A stretch of DNA of 8,788 nucleotides, from positions 1-8,788 of the forward strand of contig CAMYBO010000045.1 in assembly GCA_947254045.1 (NCBI GenBank), in the 5' to 3' direction. This document shows positions 1 through 6,741 of this stretch, in pieces. Under the pieces are notes generated by a model, which did not search any database, had not been told where the DNA came from, and worked only from the letters and a program-made list of their open reading frames with translations. This DNA comes from an uncultured Granulicatella sp. (GTDB taxonomy: Bacteria > Bacillota > Bacilli > Lactobacillales > Aerococcaceae). The stretch's first letter is position 1; every line of letters begins with the position of its first letter. The position numbers and the translations under genes were made by a program.

Positions 1-24
1 AAAACAATTAAAAAAAGTTTAAAA

Positions 25-39
25 ATTTTTCAAAAAAAT
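25..39. promoter_or_regulatory. Candidate CodY box 1, upstream of liv promoter
   Basis: This 15-mer (ATTTTTCAAAAAAAT) matches the CodY consensus AATTTTCWGAAAATT at 12 of 15 positions. It lies 12 nt upstream of the -35 hexamer. The surroundings are A/T tracts, so part of the match may be composition. It counts mainly because a better box follows at 59-73. CodY commonly represses branched-chain amino acid uptake genes when those amino acids and GTP are plentiful. Confidence 0.4.
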
Positions 40-51
40 TTAAAAAAACAA

Positions 52-80
52 TTGCGTGAATTGTCAGAATATTATATAAT
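52..80 (+). promoter_or_regulatory. Sigma-A type promoter of the liv operon
   Basis: A perfect -10 hexamer TATAAT sits at 75-80. A -35-like TTGCGT lies at 52-57, with a 17-nt spacer. A-tracts at 1-50 could act as an UP element or curved DNA. Transcription should begin near 86-88, giving a leader of about 35 nt before livJ. Confidence 0.75.
59..73. promoter_or_regulatory. Candidate CodY box 2, inside the liv promoter spacer
   Basis: The 15-mer AATTGTCAGAATATT matches the CodY consensus AATTTTCWGAAAATT at 13 of 15 positions, including the central CAGAA. It lies between the -35 and -10 hexamers, so a bound regulator would directly block RNA polymerase. Assignment to CodY is inference from the motif and from the known CodY control of branched-chain amino acid transport in related Firmicutes. 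No codY gene is in this window. Confidence 0.6.
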
Positions 81-123
81 CTTCTCATCGCTTAAAAAAC
101 AGATTATGAAATGAGGGATTATG

Positions 124-1287
124 ATGAATTTAAAAAAATTTGGACTAGGATTGGTATCAGCAGCAATTTTAGCAGGATGTAGCGCAGGAGGCACATCAAA
201 TGGAAACACAGTAAAACTTGGTGGTAACTTCGAGTTAACAGGTAACGTTGCCGCTTATGGTTCTTCTATGAATAACGCTGTTAAATTAGCCGTTGAACAA
301 AAAGGAAAGTTATTAGATAAAGAATTAAAATATGTTTCTTATGATAATAAATCAGAAAAAACAGAAGTAGCTTCTGTAGCTAAAAAATTAGTTTCTGAAA
401 AAGTTGTTGGGGTTGTCGGACCTGCTACAACAGGGGATGCTCAAGTTTCAATCCCAATCATGGAACAAGCAAAAATTCCAGCAATATTCCCAGCAACAAC
501 AGGGAACGGAATTACATTAAAAGATGCGAAAAATCCAGAATCAGTATACGACTATATCTTCCGTGTATGCTTCTCTGATAATTATCAAGGGGTTGTAGGT
601 GCAGGATTTGTAAGCCAAAAATTCCCAAATGCTAAAGTAGCAGTATTACAAGACTCAGCAAGTGATTACTCAAAAGGTTTATCAGAAGCATTCGAAAAAA
701 CTTATACAGACGCAAAAATCGGTGGACAAATTGTTGCGAAAGAAACTTATCAATCAAAAGATACAGATTTCCAAGCAGTATTAACTTCATTAAAATCAAA
801 ATCATTTGATGTATTATACATCCCAGGATATTACGAGGAAGTTGGTTTAATCATCAAACAAGCTCGTGAATTAGGAATCACTCAACCAATCGTTGGTGGA
901 GATGGATTATCAAGTGAAAAATTAGCAGAATTAGCTGGTAACAAAGCAAACTTAACAAATGTCTTCTATACAGCTCACTTCTCTGCTAAGAGTACAGATG
1001 CAGATGTTCAAGCATTCATTAAAGCGTATAAAGAAAAATATGGTACAACACCAGATTCATTCTCAGCTTTAGCATATGATGCAGCACAATTATTAATGAA
1101 AGCTATTGAAAAAGCAGGTTCAACTGATACTCAAGCAATCAAAAAAGCATTAGTAGAATCTACAGATTTTGATGGTGTTACTGGTACATTCACAATGGGT
1201 AAAGATCACACTCCTGTAAAATCAACAGTTGTTATCGAATACCAAAACGGTGAAGAAGTAAGTGCTAAAGAATATTCAGCACAATAA
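124..1287 (+). CDS. livJ: Branched-chain amino acid ABC transporter, substrate-binding lipoprotein
   Basis: This is the extracellular receptor of a HAAT-family ABC importer. It captures leucine, isoleucine or valine and delivers it to the LivH/LivM channel. The N-terminus is a lipoprotein signal peptide: a KK pair, a hydrophobic stretch, then lipobox L-A-G-C with the acylated Cys at residue 19, followed by a short Ser/Gly linker. The rest is a type I periplasmic-binding fold (Peripla_BP_6/ANF type), with GPATTGDAQVSIPIMEQAKIP typical of the family's ligand cleft. About 387 residues is the usual length. Two ATGs are adjacent. GAGGG at 113-117 is 6 nt from the second (124) but only 3 nt from the first (121), so 124 is preferred and 121 cannot be excluded. 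A terminator-like hairpin follows the gene, so it is probably expressed above the rest of the operon. Substrate is inferred from family and operon; related systems take urea or amides. Confidence 0.93.
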   Translation: MNLKKFGLGLVSAAILAGCSAGGTSNGNTVKLGGNFELTGNVAAYGSSMNNAVKLAVEQKGKLLDKELKYVSYDNKSEKTEVASVAKKLVSEKVVGVVGPATTGDAQVSIPIMEQAKIPAIFPATTGNGITLKDAKNPESVYDYIFRVCFSDNYQGVVGAGFVSQKFPNAKVAVLQDSASDYSKGLSEAFEKTYTDAKIGGQIVAKETYQSKDTDFQAVLTSLKSKSFDVLYIPGYYEEVGLIIKQARELGITQPIVGGDGLSSEKLAELAGNKANLTNVFYTAHFSAKSTDADVQAFIKAYKEKYGTTPDSFSALAYDAAQLLMKAIEKAGSTDTQAIKKALVESTDFDGVTGTFTMGKDHTPVKSTVVIEYQNGEEVSAKEYSAQ

Positions 1288-1304
1288 TATATAAAATGTT
1301 GAGG

Positions 1305-1339
1305 AAAGAGAGGCAGTTGGGGGAACCCGCCTCTTTTTT
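1305..1339 (+). terminator. Intercistronic hairpin with T-run between livJ and livH
   Basis: The arm 1305-1314 pairs with 1329-1338 over 10 bp, including one G-T pair. An inner GGG/CCC stem (1319-1321 with 1326-1328) closes a GGAA tetraloop. The right arm merges into a run of six T (1334-1339). This is a good rho-independent terminator. As the rest of the operon follows with no convincing new promoter, it probably works as a partial terminator and 3' stabiliser of the livJ message. Confidence 0.8.
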
Positions 1340-1389
1340 CACATGATAGGCAAATACAAAAAACGTTTTTCTAGAGGAAGGAGCTTAAA

Positions 1390-2271
1390 ATGGAGCTATT
1401 GATACAACAATTAGTCAATGGGATTGCCCTAGGAAGTATTTATGCTTTAGTGGCACTTGGCTATACAATGGTTTATGGAACAATTAAATTAATCAACTTT
1501 GCTCATGGTGATGTTTATATGATGGGTGCATTTGTTGGTTTTTATGCAATGAATGGATTGGGGTTAAATATTTTCTTATCTCTTTTATTAGCAATGGTCA
1601 GCTGTGCTGTTTTAGGAGTTGTCATTGAGAGAGTAGCGTATAAACCTTTAAGACGTTCGACTCGTGTTGCTGCTTTAATTACAGCAATTGGGGTTTCATT
1701 TTTACTTGAAAATGTGATGAGTTATCTTTTTGGAGCAGAAATTCGTCCATTCCCATCTGATTTTGGGACAACAAACTATACTTTATTCGGTAATATTACG
1801 ATTAATGGAAAGCAAATCTTAATTTTTGCTACAACAGTCATTTTAATGGCACTATTACAATTTATCGTTCATTATACAAAAATGGGGAAAGCAATGCGTG
1901 CGGTTGCGGTAGATGAAGATGCAGCTCAATTAATGGGGATTGATGTGGATCAAGTAATTTCATTTACATTCGCATTAGGTTCAAGTCTTGCAGGGATTGC
2001 AGGGGTATTAGTTGCTTTATACTATAATACATTCTCTGCAACAATGGGGATTGTACCAGGATTGAAAGCTTTCGTAGCTGCGGTATTAGGAGGAATTGGT
2101 AGTATTCCAGGTGCTATGATCGGTGGCTATGTCATTGGTTTATTAGAAACACTCGTTAGCTATTTAGGATTCTCTCCATATAAAGATGGAGTAGTTTACT
2201 TCCTATTATTTGTTATTTTATTAGTATTACCAGCAGGCTTGTTTGGTAAAAATGTTAAAGAGAAAGTGTAG
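1390..2271 (+). CDS. livH: Branched-chain amino acid ABC transporter permease LivH
   Basis: One of two membrane subunits that form the translocation path of the Liv importer. The 293-residue protein is almost wholly hydrophobic with about eight membrane spans. It carries the LivH hallmark near the N-terminus, GSIYALVALGYTMVYG (15-30) followed by INFAHGD (35-41). The cytoplasmic coupling segment at 166-184 (GKAMRAVAVDEDAAQLMGI) docks the ATPases. A second hallmark is GLKAFVAAVLGGIGSIPGA (224-242). The start is fixed by the long AGGAAGGAG at 1375-1383, 6 nt before the ATG. It lies 102 nt after livJ, beyond the attenuator hairpin. Its stop codon directly abuts the region holding the livM ribosome binding site, so livH and livM are likely translated together. 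Confidence 0.95.
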   Translation: MELLIQQLVNGIALGSIYALVALGYTMVYGTIKLINFAHGDVYMMGAFVGFYAMNGLGLNIFLSLLLAMVSCAVLGVVIERVAYKPLRRSTRVAALITAIGVSFLLENVMSYLFGAEIRPFPSDFGTTNYTLFGNITINGKQILIFATTVILMALLQFIVHYTKMGKAMRAVAVDEDAAQLMGIDVDQVISFTFALGSSLAGIAGVLVALYYNTFSATMGIVPGLKAFVAAVLGGIGSIPGAMIGGYVIGLLETLVSYLGFSPYKDGVVYFLLFVILLVLPAGLFGKNVKEKV

Positions 2272-2276
2272 GTGAG
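2270..2276 (+). promoter_or_regulatory. Ribosome binding site that decides the livM start
   Basis: AGGTGAG overlaps the livH stop codon and lies 4 nt before the ATG at 2281. The alternative GTG at 2272 sits inside this motif and has only a weak purine run upstream. The ATG is therefore the better start. Confidence 0.6.
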
Positions 2277-2280
2277 AAAT

Positions 2281-3246
2281 ATGCAACGATTTCATCAGAA
2301 AAATCTTATTTGGTTGGCTTCTGCAGTATTAGTCTATTTATTACTTCAAGTGTTAGTTCAAGTAGGAGTGATTAATTTCTATTATGAAAGTACTTTTATT
2401 AATATTATGATTAATATTATTTTCGCAGTTGGATTAAATTTAATTTTGGGGGTTGCAGGTCAATTCTCACTAGGTCATGCTGGATTTATTGCGATTGGTG
2501 CTTATAGTGCTGCTATTATCGGAAAAGCGGTTAGTGGTTTAGCGGGCTTATTTGCTGGAATGGCAGTTGGGGTAGTCATTTCAATTGTGATTGCTTATTT
2601 AGTTGGGTTACCAACACTTCGTTTAAAAGGGGATTATTTAGCGATTGCAACATTAGGGATTGCTGAAATTATTCGTGTAGCCTTAAATAATATGAAAATT
2701 ACAAATGGTGCTGCAGGGATTAGTGGAGTTCCATTAACAACAACATGGACAATTGTTTATATTGCGTTAGTTTTAACAACAATTTTAGTATTAAACTATG
2801 CCAATAGTAGTGCGGGTCGCGCGACTTATGCAGTATTACAAGATGAAATTGCAGCAGAATCAATGGGGGTAAATGTTACTCGCTATAAAATGTTAGCCTT
2901 CATCATTGGAGCAGCAACAGCAAGTATTGGTGGAACATTAACAGCCACTTATTTAGGAACTGTAACACCAAGTGACTTCACATTTATGAAATCAATCGAT
3001 GTATTAATTATTGTTGTATTCGGAGGAATCGGTAGTTTTACTGGTTCATTTGTAGCTGCGATTTTACTTGGAATTATTAATACATTCTTGCAACCATTTG
3101 GACAATTACGTATGATTATTTATGCAGTAGCGTTAATTTTAATTATGATCTTCCGTCCAGGTGGATTATTAGGAACTTGGGAATTCCATTTTGGCACATT
3201 CTTAAGTAATAAATTGAAGAAAAAAGAGAAAGGAGAAACAGAATGA
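2281..3246 (+). CDS. livM: Branched-chain amino acid ABC transporter permease LivM
   Basis: The second membrane subunit, pairing with LivH. It has 321 residues with about eight to nine hydrophobic spans. Family landmarks are VGLNLILGVAGQFSLGHAGF (50-69), PTLRLKGDYLAIATLG (111-126), and the ATPase-coupling segment at 178-197 (AGRATYAVLQDEIAAESMGV). A GGIGS motif near 250 mirrors the one in LivH. The C-terminus becomes a Lys-rich cytoplasmic tail (KLKKKEKGETE). I take ATG 2281 as start because AGGTGAG lies just before it; an in-frame GTG at 2272 would add three residues. The stop overlaps the livG start as ATGA, a classic sign of translational coupling, and the Lys/Glu-rich tail codons supply the livG ribosome binding site AAAGGAG (3229-3235). 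Confidence 0.94.
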   Translation: MQRFHQKNLIWLASAVLVYLLLQVLVQVGVINFYYESTFINIMINIIFAVGLNLILGVAGQFSLGHAGFIAIGAYSAAIIGKAVSGLAGLFAGMAVGVVISIVIAYLVGLPTLRLKGDYLAIATLGIAEIIRVALNNMKITNGAAGISGVPLTTTWTIVYIALVLTTILVLNYANSSAGRATYAVLQDEIAAESMGVNVTRYKMLAFIIGAATASIGGTLTATYLGTVTPSDFTFMKSIDVLIIVVFGGIGSFTGSFVAAILLGIINTFLQPFGQLRMIIYAVALILIMIFRPGGLLGTWEFHFGTFLSNKLKKKEKGETE

Positions 3247-4016
3247 GTTTATTAGAAGTAAAAGGTTTAACAAAAAATTTTGGTGGATTATCAGCTGTTT
3301 CGAACGTTTCTCTTAAAGCAGAAAAAGAAGAATTAATTGGATTAATTGGACCAAATGGTGCCGGTAAAACAACATTCTTCAACCTTTTAACAGGAGTATA
3401 TGTTCCAACAGAAGGAACGATTGAATTAGAAACTGAAAATGGTAAAACATTATTAAATGGAATTGCACCGAATAAAATTACAGAATTAGGATTAGCACGT
3501 ACCTTCCAAAATATTCGTTTATTTAAAGATTTAACAGTATTAGAAAATGTAATGGTAGCGATGCATGCACATAAAGGTAATTCATTATTCTCAAGTTTAT
3601 TCAGAACAAAAGCATATTATGAAACAGAAAAAATGATGAAAGAAGAAGCGTTAGAATTATTAAAAATCTTCAACTTAGAATCATTTGCTCAAGATAAAGC
3701 GAAAAACTTAGCTTATGGGCAACAACGTGAATTAGAAATCGTTCGTGCCTTAGCAACAAAACCAAAAATTTTATTTTTAGATGAACCTGCTGCAGGGATG
3801 AACCCACAAGAAACAGCAAATCTAACAAAACTAATTGCGCAAATCCAAGAACAATTCGGATTAACAGTTGTATTAATTGAACATGATATGTCATTAGTGA
3901 TGGAAATTTGCCAACGTTTATATGTATTAGAATATGGAAGATTATTAGCACATGGAACACCAGAAGAAATCAAGAAAAATCCTGATGTTATTCGTGCTTA
4001 CTTAGGAGGAGAGTAA
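3243..4016 (+). CDS. livG: Branched-chain amino acid ABC transporter ATP-binding protein LivG
   Basis: One of two ATPases that power the importer from the cytoplasmic face. In the 257 residues, Walker A is GPNGAGKT (36-43) and the Q-loop Gln is at 89 (TFQN). The signature is LAYGQQ (156-161), the LivG-type variant of LSGGQ. Walker B is ILFLDEP (176-182) with catalytic Glu181, and the H-loop His is at 214 (IEHDM). The insertion between about 100 and 135 (AMHAHKGNS and onward) and the C-terminal RAYLGGE are also typical of LivG. The residue two before the usual beta-turn (KEELIGLIG) lacks the common Gly of KxGE, a minor variant. The start overlaps livM by 4 nt. The livF ribosome binding site AGGAGG (4004-4009) is written inside the codons for the C-terminal Leu-Gly-Gly. 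Confidence 0.95.
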   Translation: MSLLEVKGLTKNFGGLSAVSNVSLKAEKEELIGLIGPNGAGKTTFFNLLTGVYVPTEGTIELETENGKTLLNGIAPNKITELGLARTFQNIRLFKDLTVLENVMVAMHAHKGNSLFSSLFRTKAYYETEKMMKEEALELLKIFNLESFAQDKAKNLAYGQQRELEIVRALATKPKILFLDEPAAGMNPQETANLTKLIAQIQEQFGLTVVLIEHDMSLVMEICQRLYVLEYGRLLAHGTPEEIKKNPDVIRAYLGGE

Positions 4017-4018
4017 TC

Positions 4019-4723
4019 ATGTTAGAAGTAAAAGATTTAAGCGTACATTATGGCATGATTCAAGCCGTTAAAGATGTAAGCTTCACAGTTAACGAAGGAG
4101 AAATTGTTTCTCTAATTGGTGCCAATGGTGCTGGAAAATCAACTATTTTAAAAACTTTATCAGGTTTAGTACGTCCAAGTGCGGGAACGATTGAATATTT
4201 AGGGCAAGATATTACAAAATTAGCTGCTAAAAAAATTGTTTCATTAGGTTTAGCACAAGTTCCAGAAGGTCGTCACATATTTAGAGGACTTTCTGTAAAA
4301 GAAAACCTTGATTTAGGAGCATTTTTACGAAATGATAAAGAGGAAATTCAAAAAGATATGAAAGCAATCTTTGAGAGATTCCCAATTTTAGAAGAACGTA
4401 AAAATCAAGATGCTGCAACATTATCAGGTGGGGAACAACAAATGTTAGCAATGGGACGTGCATTAATGACTCGTCCGAAACTATTATTATTAGATGAACC
4501 ATCAATGGGATTAGCACCAATTTTCATTAAAGAAATCTTCAATATCATTCAAGAAATTCAAAAACAAGGAACGACTGTATTACTAATTGAGCAAAATGCG
4601 AAAATGGCATTATCTATTGCTTCAAGAGGATATGTATTAGAAACAGGATCTGTGGTATTATCAGGTACAGGTAAGGAATTACTTGAAAGTGAAGATGTTC
4701 AAAAAGCATATTTAGGGGGATAA
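4019..4723 (+). CDS. livF: Branched-chain amino acid ABC transporter ATP-binding protein LivF
   Basis: The second ATPase of the Liv importer, forming a heterodimer with LivG. The 234-residue length is typical. It shows Walker A GANGAGKS (34-41), Q-loop Gln80 followed by the LivF hallmark VPEGRHIF (81-88), signature LSGGEQQ (135-141), and Walker B LLLLDEP (155-161) with Glu160. The switch position reads LIEQNA, with Gln192 where most ABC ATPases have His. This is normal for LivF and suggests the two ATP sites are not equivalent. The C-terminus YLGG matches that of LivG. It starts 2 nt after livG with AGGAGG at 4004-4009, and is followed 2 nt later by the CBS-ACT gene, so all three should be translationally coupled. 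Confidence 0.95.
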   Translation: MLEVKDLSVHYGMIQAVKDVSFTVNEGEIVSLIGANGAGKSTILKTLSGLVRPSAGTIEYLGQDITKLAAKKIVSLGLAQVPEGRHIFRGLSVKENLDLGAFLRNDKEEIQKDMKAIFERFPILEERKNQDAATLSGGEQQMLAMGRALMTRPKLLLLDEPSMGLAPIFIKEIFNIIQEIQKQGTTVLLIEQNAKMALSIASRGYVLETGSVVLSGTGKELLESEDVQKAYLGG

Positions 4724-4725
4724 TC

Positions 4726-5367
4726 ATGGAAGTAAAAGATTATATGTCAACAAACTTAATAACGGTTGAACCAAATACAACTGTTATGAAAGCATTAGAT
4801 TTAATGAAAGAACATGATGTGCATCGTCTTCCAGTCGTTGAAGGAGACAAATTAGTAGGTTTATTAACTGCAGAATTAGTCGCTCAAAACTCACCTTCAA
4901 TGGCAACAAGTTTAAGTGTGCATGAATTAAATTACTTATTAAACAAAACGACTGCTAAAGATATTATGTTGAAACAAGTCATTACTGTAAAACCAACTGC
5001 TGTCTTAGAAGAAGCCGCTTCTATTATGAGACAACAAGGAATTGGTGTTTTACCAGTACTTGAACCAAGAGGAAACTTAGTAGGAATTATTACTGACAAA
5101 GATATTATGGATGCGTTCATTGATATTTCAGGATATAATACTCCAGGATCTCGTTTATTCATCGAAATTAATGAAGACAAACCTGGTCCATTAGAAGAAA
5201 TTTCAAATGTTTTACGTGACAATAATGTCAATGTAGATACTATTTCTGTTTATCACCGTGAAGGAAAAGTACAAGTAGTTCTTCATGTAGATTCTGAAAA
5301 TCCAGATGAAGTAGCAGATTTTATCGCACAAAGAGGATATAGAATTATCTCTTCAATGAGAAAGTAG
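4726..5367 (+). CDS. CBS-CBS-ACT domain protein (AcuB-like), Liv operon member
   Basis: A soluble 213-residue protein with two CBS domains (about 1-55 and 75-133) and a C-terminal ACT domain (about 142-213). CBS pairs usually bind adenosine nucleotides and ACT domains usually bind amino acids, so this is probably a regulator and not an enzyme. CBS2 keeps the ribose/phosphate motif T-D-K-D (123-126). CBS1 has T-A-E-L at the same place and lacks the Asp, so it may be degenerate. The ACT ligand loop DKPGPL (151-156) is intact. The gene starts 2 nt after livF, with AGGGGGA (4714-4720) overlapping the livF end, and is the last gene before the terminator. It resembles AcuB of Bacillus in architecture, but the acetoin genes of that context are absent. 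The inferred role is sensing energy charge or amino acid level for the transporter. Function is unproven. Confidence 0.85.
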   Translation: MEVKDYMSTNLITVEPNTTVMKALDLMKEHDVHRLPVVEGDKLVGLLTAELVAQNSPSMATSLSVHELNYLLNKTTAKDIMLKQVITVKPTAVLEEAASIMRQQGIGVLPVLEPRGNLVGIITDKDIMDAFIDISGYNTPGSRLFIEINEDKPGPLEEISNVLRDNNVNVDTISVYHREGKVQVVLHVDSENPDEVADFIAQRGYRIISSMRK

Positions 5368-5379
5368 AAAACGAATCAT

Positions 5380-5426
5380 AGACTTTTCCAATGTGGCAGA
5401 GGATTTTGCGACAGGAAAGTCTTTTT
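5380..5426 (+). terminator. Intrinsic terminator of the liv operon
   Basis: The outer arm AGACTTTTCC (5380-5389) pairs with GGAAAGTCT (5414-5422) with one bulged T. An inner arm 5392-5399 pairs with 5406-5413 (one mismatch, one G-T) around a 6-nt loop. Five T follow at 5422-5426. It starts 12 nt after the CBS-ACT stop codon. Confidence 0.8.
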
Positions 5427-5465
5427 CTTTGGTTCAGTATCAATAGTAGCTTCTCTTTTTTCAAG

Positions 5466-5502
5466 AGCAGTTTTCTGCTATACTAGTACTGCTACACTAG
5501 AG
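5466..5502 (+). promoter_or_regulatory. patB-ridA promoter region with repeats
   Basis: An extended -10 element TGCTATACT lies at 5476-5484, with only a T-rich, poor -35 about 17 nt upstream (5456-5461). A second, overlapping candidate TGCTACACT is at 5490-5498. The two belong to a 14-nt tandem direct repeat (5475-5488 and 5489-5502, 11 of 14 identical). Just upstream, AGCAG-TTTT-CTGCT (5466-5479) is a perfect short inverted repeat that runs into the -10. The layout suggests a controlled promoter, but no specific regulator is recognised. Confidence 0.5.
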
Positions 5503-5506
5503 AAAG

Positions 5507-5512
5507 AAAGGA
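5507..5512 (+). promoter_or_regulatory. Ribosome binding site that decides the patB start
   Basis: AAAGGA directly abuts the ATG at 5513 (no spacer) but lies 9 nt before the in-frame ATG at 5522. The second ATG is therefore the likely start, and it also gives the usual family N-terminus MKYDF. Confidence 0.65.
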
Positions 5513-5521
5513 ATGAATGAG

Positions 5522-6730
5522 ATGAAATATGATTTTACAACAGAGATCAACCGTCATGGAAAAGATGCGATGGCTGTTGATGGATTAGGATTAATTCCAG
5601 GGAAAGCACCAAACTCACCTAAGGAAGGCTTTGATGTGATTCCGATGTGGATTGCAGATATGAATTTTGCGACAGTTCCAACAGTCATTCAAGCGATGAA
5701 GGAACGTTTAGAGCATCCAGTTTTTGGATATTTTATGCAGCCAAAAGATTATTATAATGCCATTATTCGTTGGCATCAATTTCACCATCAAGTGGAAGGG
5801 TTAACCGCTAAACATATTGGATATCATAACAGTGTGTTAGGAGGAGTGGTTTCAGCCTTAACTTCTTTTGCTTCCCCAGGTGATTCTATTTTAGTGCATA
5901 GCCCGACGTATGGAGGATTTACAGAAGTTTTAAAAAATAATGGTTTTAATATTGTATTAAGCCCACTAGTGAAAGATGAAGAAGGTGTTTATCGTATCGA
6001 TTATAAAGATATGGAAGCAAAGATTCGTAAACATCATATTCATGTATCGATTTTCTGTTCACCACATAATCCAACAGGTCGTGTTTGGAATCGTGAAGAA
6101 TTAGAAAAAGTAATGGCAATCTATCAAAAACAGGATGTCACAGTTATTTCTGATGAAATTTGGTCGGATTTAGTGATGCCAGGAGTGAAACATATTCCAA
6201 CACAAAGTGTCTCTGAAGATGCGAAGAACCGTACAATTGCATTTTATGCTCCAAGTAAGACATTTAATTTAGCTGGTTTAGTAGCTGCTTATCATATCAT
6301 TTACAGTGATTTATTAAGAGATAGAGTGAATGCAAAAGGTAGTAAGTCTCATTATAATGTGATGAATGTGTTATCAATGCATGCTTTAATGGGTGCTTAT
6401 CAAACAGAAGGGTATGAGTGGTTAGAAGAATTAAGACAAGTGTTATATCAAAATATGACGTATGTTTGTGACTACATTCGTGATCATTTTGAAGGAGTAT
6501 CTGTGACAAATGCAGAAGGAACGTATGTGATTTTTATCGATTGTAAGGAATATTTAGAAAAAAATGGTATTACGATTGATGAATTACAAAAACGAGGATC
6601 AGATGTGGGAGTGGCTTGGCAAGATGGAAGAATCTTCAATGGTCCAACTCATATTCGATTAAACTTAGCATTACCATTTACAAGAATTCAAGAAGCTTGT
6701 GAGAGAATGAAAAAATATGTATTTATTTAA
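5522..6730 (+). CDS. patB: MalY/PatB family PLP-dependent C-S beta-lyase / aminotransferase
   Basis: A fold-type I PLP enzyme of the class I/II aminotransferase superfamily, 402 residues, cytoplasmic. The family members cleave cystathionine or cysteine by alpha,beta-elimination, giving homocysteine or H2S plus pyruvate and ammonia. The sequence shows the MalY/PatB hallmark PMWIADMNF near 41-49 and SPTYGGF near 127-133. It also has HNPTGR with the ring-contacting Asn183, the PLP-pyridine Asp211 in SDEIW, the Schiff-base Lys246 in APSKTFNLAG, and the carboxylate-binding Arg379 in HIRLNLA. The upstream ATG at 5513 is disfavoured because its ribosome binding site would have no spacer. The gene has its own repeat-bearing promoter and is followed 11 nt later by ridA. 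Substrate (cystathionine, cysteine or another S-conjugate) cannot be fixed from the sequence, and some family members also act as transcription regulators. Confidence 0.85.
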   Translation: MKYDFTTEINRHGKDAMAVDGLGLIPGKAPNSPKEGFDVIPMWIADMNFATVPTVIQAMKERLEHPVFGYFMQPKDYYNAIIRWHQFHHQVEGLTAKHIGYHNSVLGGVVSALTSFASPGDSILVHSPTYGGFTEVLKNNGFNIVLSPLVKDEEGVYRIDYKDMEAKIRKHHIHVSIFCSPHNPTGRVWNREELEKVMAIYQKQDVTVISDEIWSDLVMPGVKHIPTQSVSEDAKNRTIAFYAPSKTFNLAGLVAAYHIIYSDLLRDRVNAKGSKSHYNVMNVLSMHALMGAYQTEGYEWLEELRQVLYQNMTYVCDYIRDHFEGVSVTNAEGTYVIFIDCKEYLEKNGITIDELQKRGSDVGVAWQDGRIFNGPTHIRLNLALPFTRIQEACERMKKYVFI

Positions 6731-6741
6731 AGGAGAGAAAT

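Noticed and set aside
1..50. Riboswitch, T-box or leader peptide before livJ
   Set aside because: The predicted leader is only about 35 nt and the DNA upstream of the promoter is simple A/T tracts, so there is no room for an aptamer or T-box.
82..117. Possible hairpin TTCTCAT with ATGAGGG hiding the livJ ribosome binding site
   Set aside because: The predicted transcript start (about 86-88) falls within the left arm, so most of that arm would not be in the RNA; two pairs are also G-T.
3143..3382. Minus-strand open frame across the livM/livG junction
   Set aside because: It lies wholly inside two well-supported genes, has no ribosome binding site and no recognisable domain; it is a shadow frame.
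3670..3973. Two overlapping minus-strand open frames inside livG
   Set aside because: Composition is that of antisense to Leu/Lys-rich codons, and livG is intact with all ABC motifs.
4281..4520. Minus-strand open frame inside livF
   Set aside because: It lies antisense to the LivF signature and Walker B region, without start signals.
4932..5231. Minus-strand open frame inside the CBS-ACT gene
   Set aside because: It is a shadow of a gene with clear CBS and ACT motifs.
5469..5483. CodY-like half site before patB
   Set aside because: Only one half (GTTTTCTG) matches, about 9 of 15 overall, and it is better explained by the local repeats.
6297..6509. Minus-strand open frame inside patB
   Set aside because: It is His/Leu/Tyr-rich antisense translation, with no ribosome binding site and no domain.
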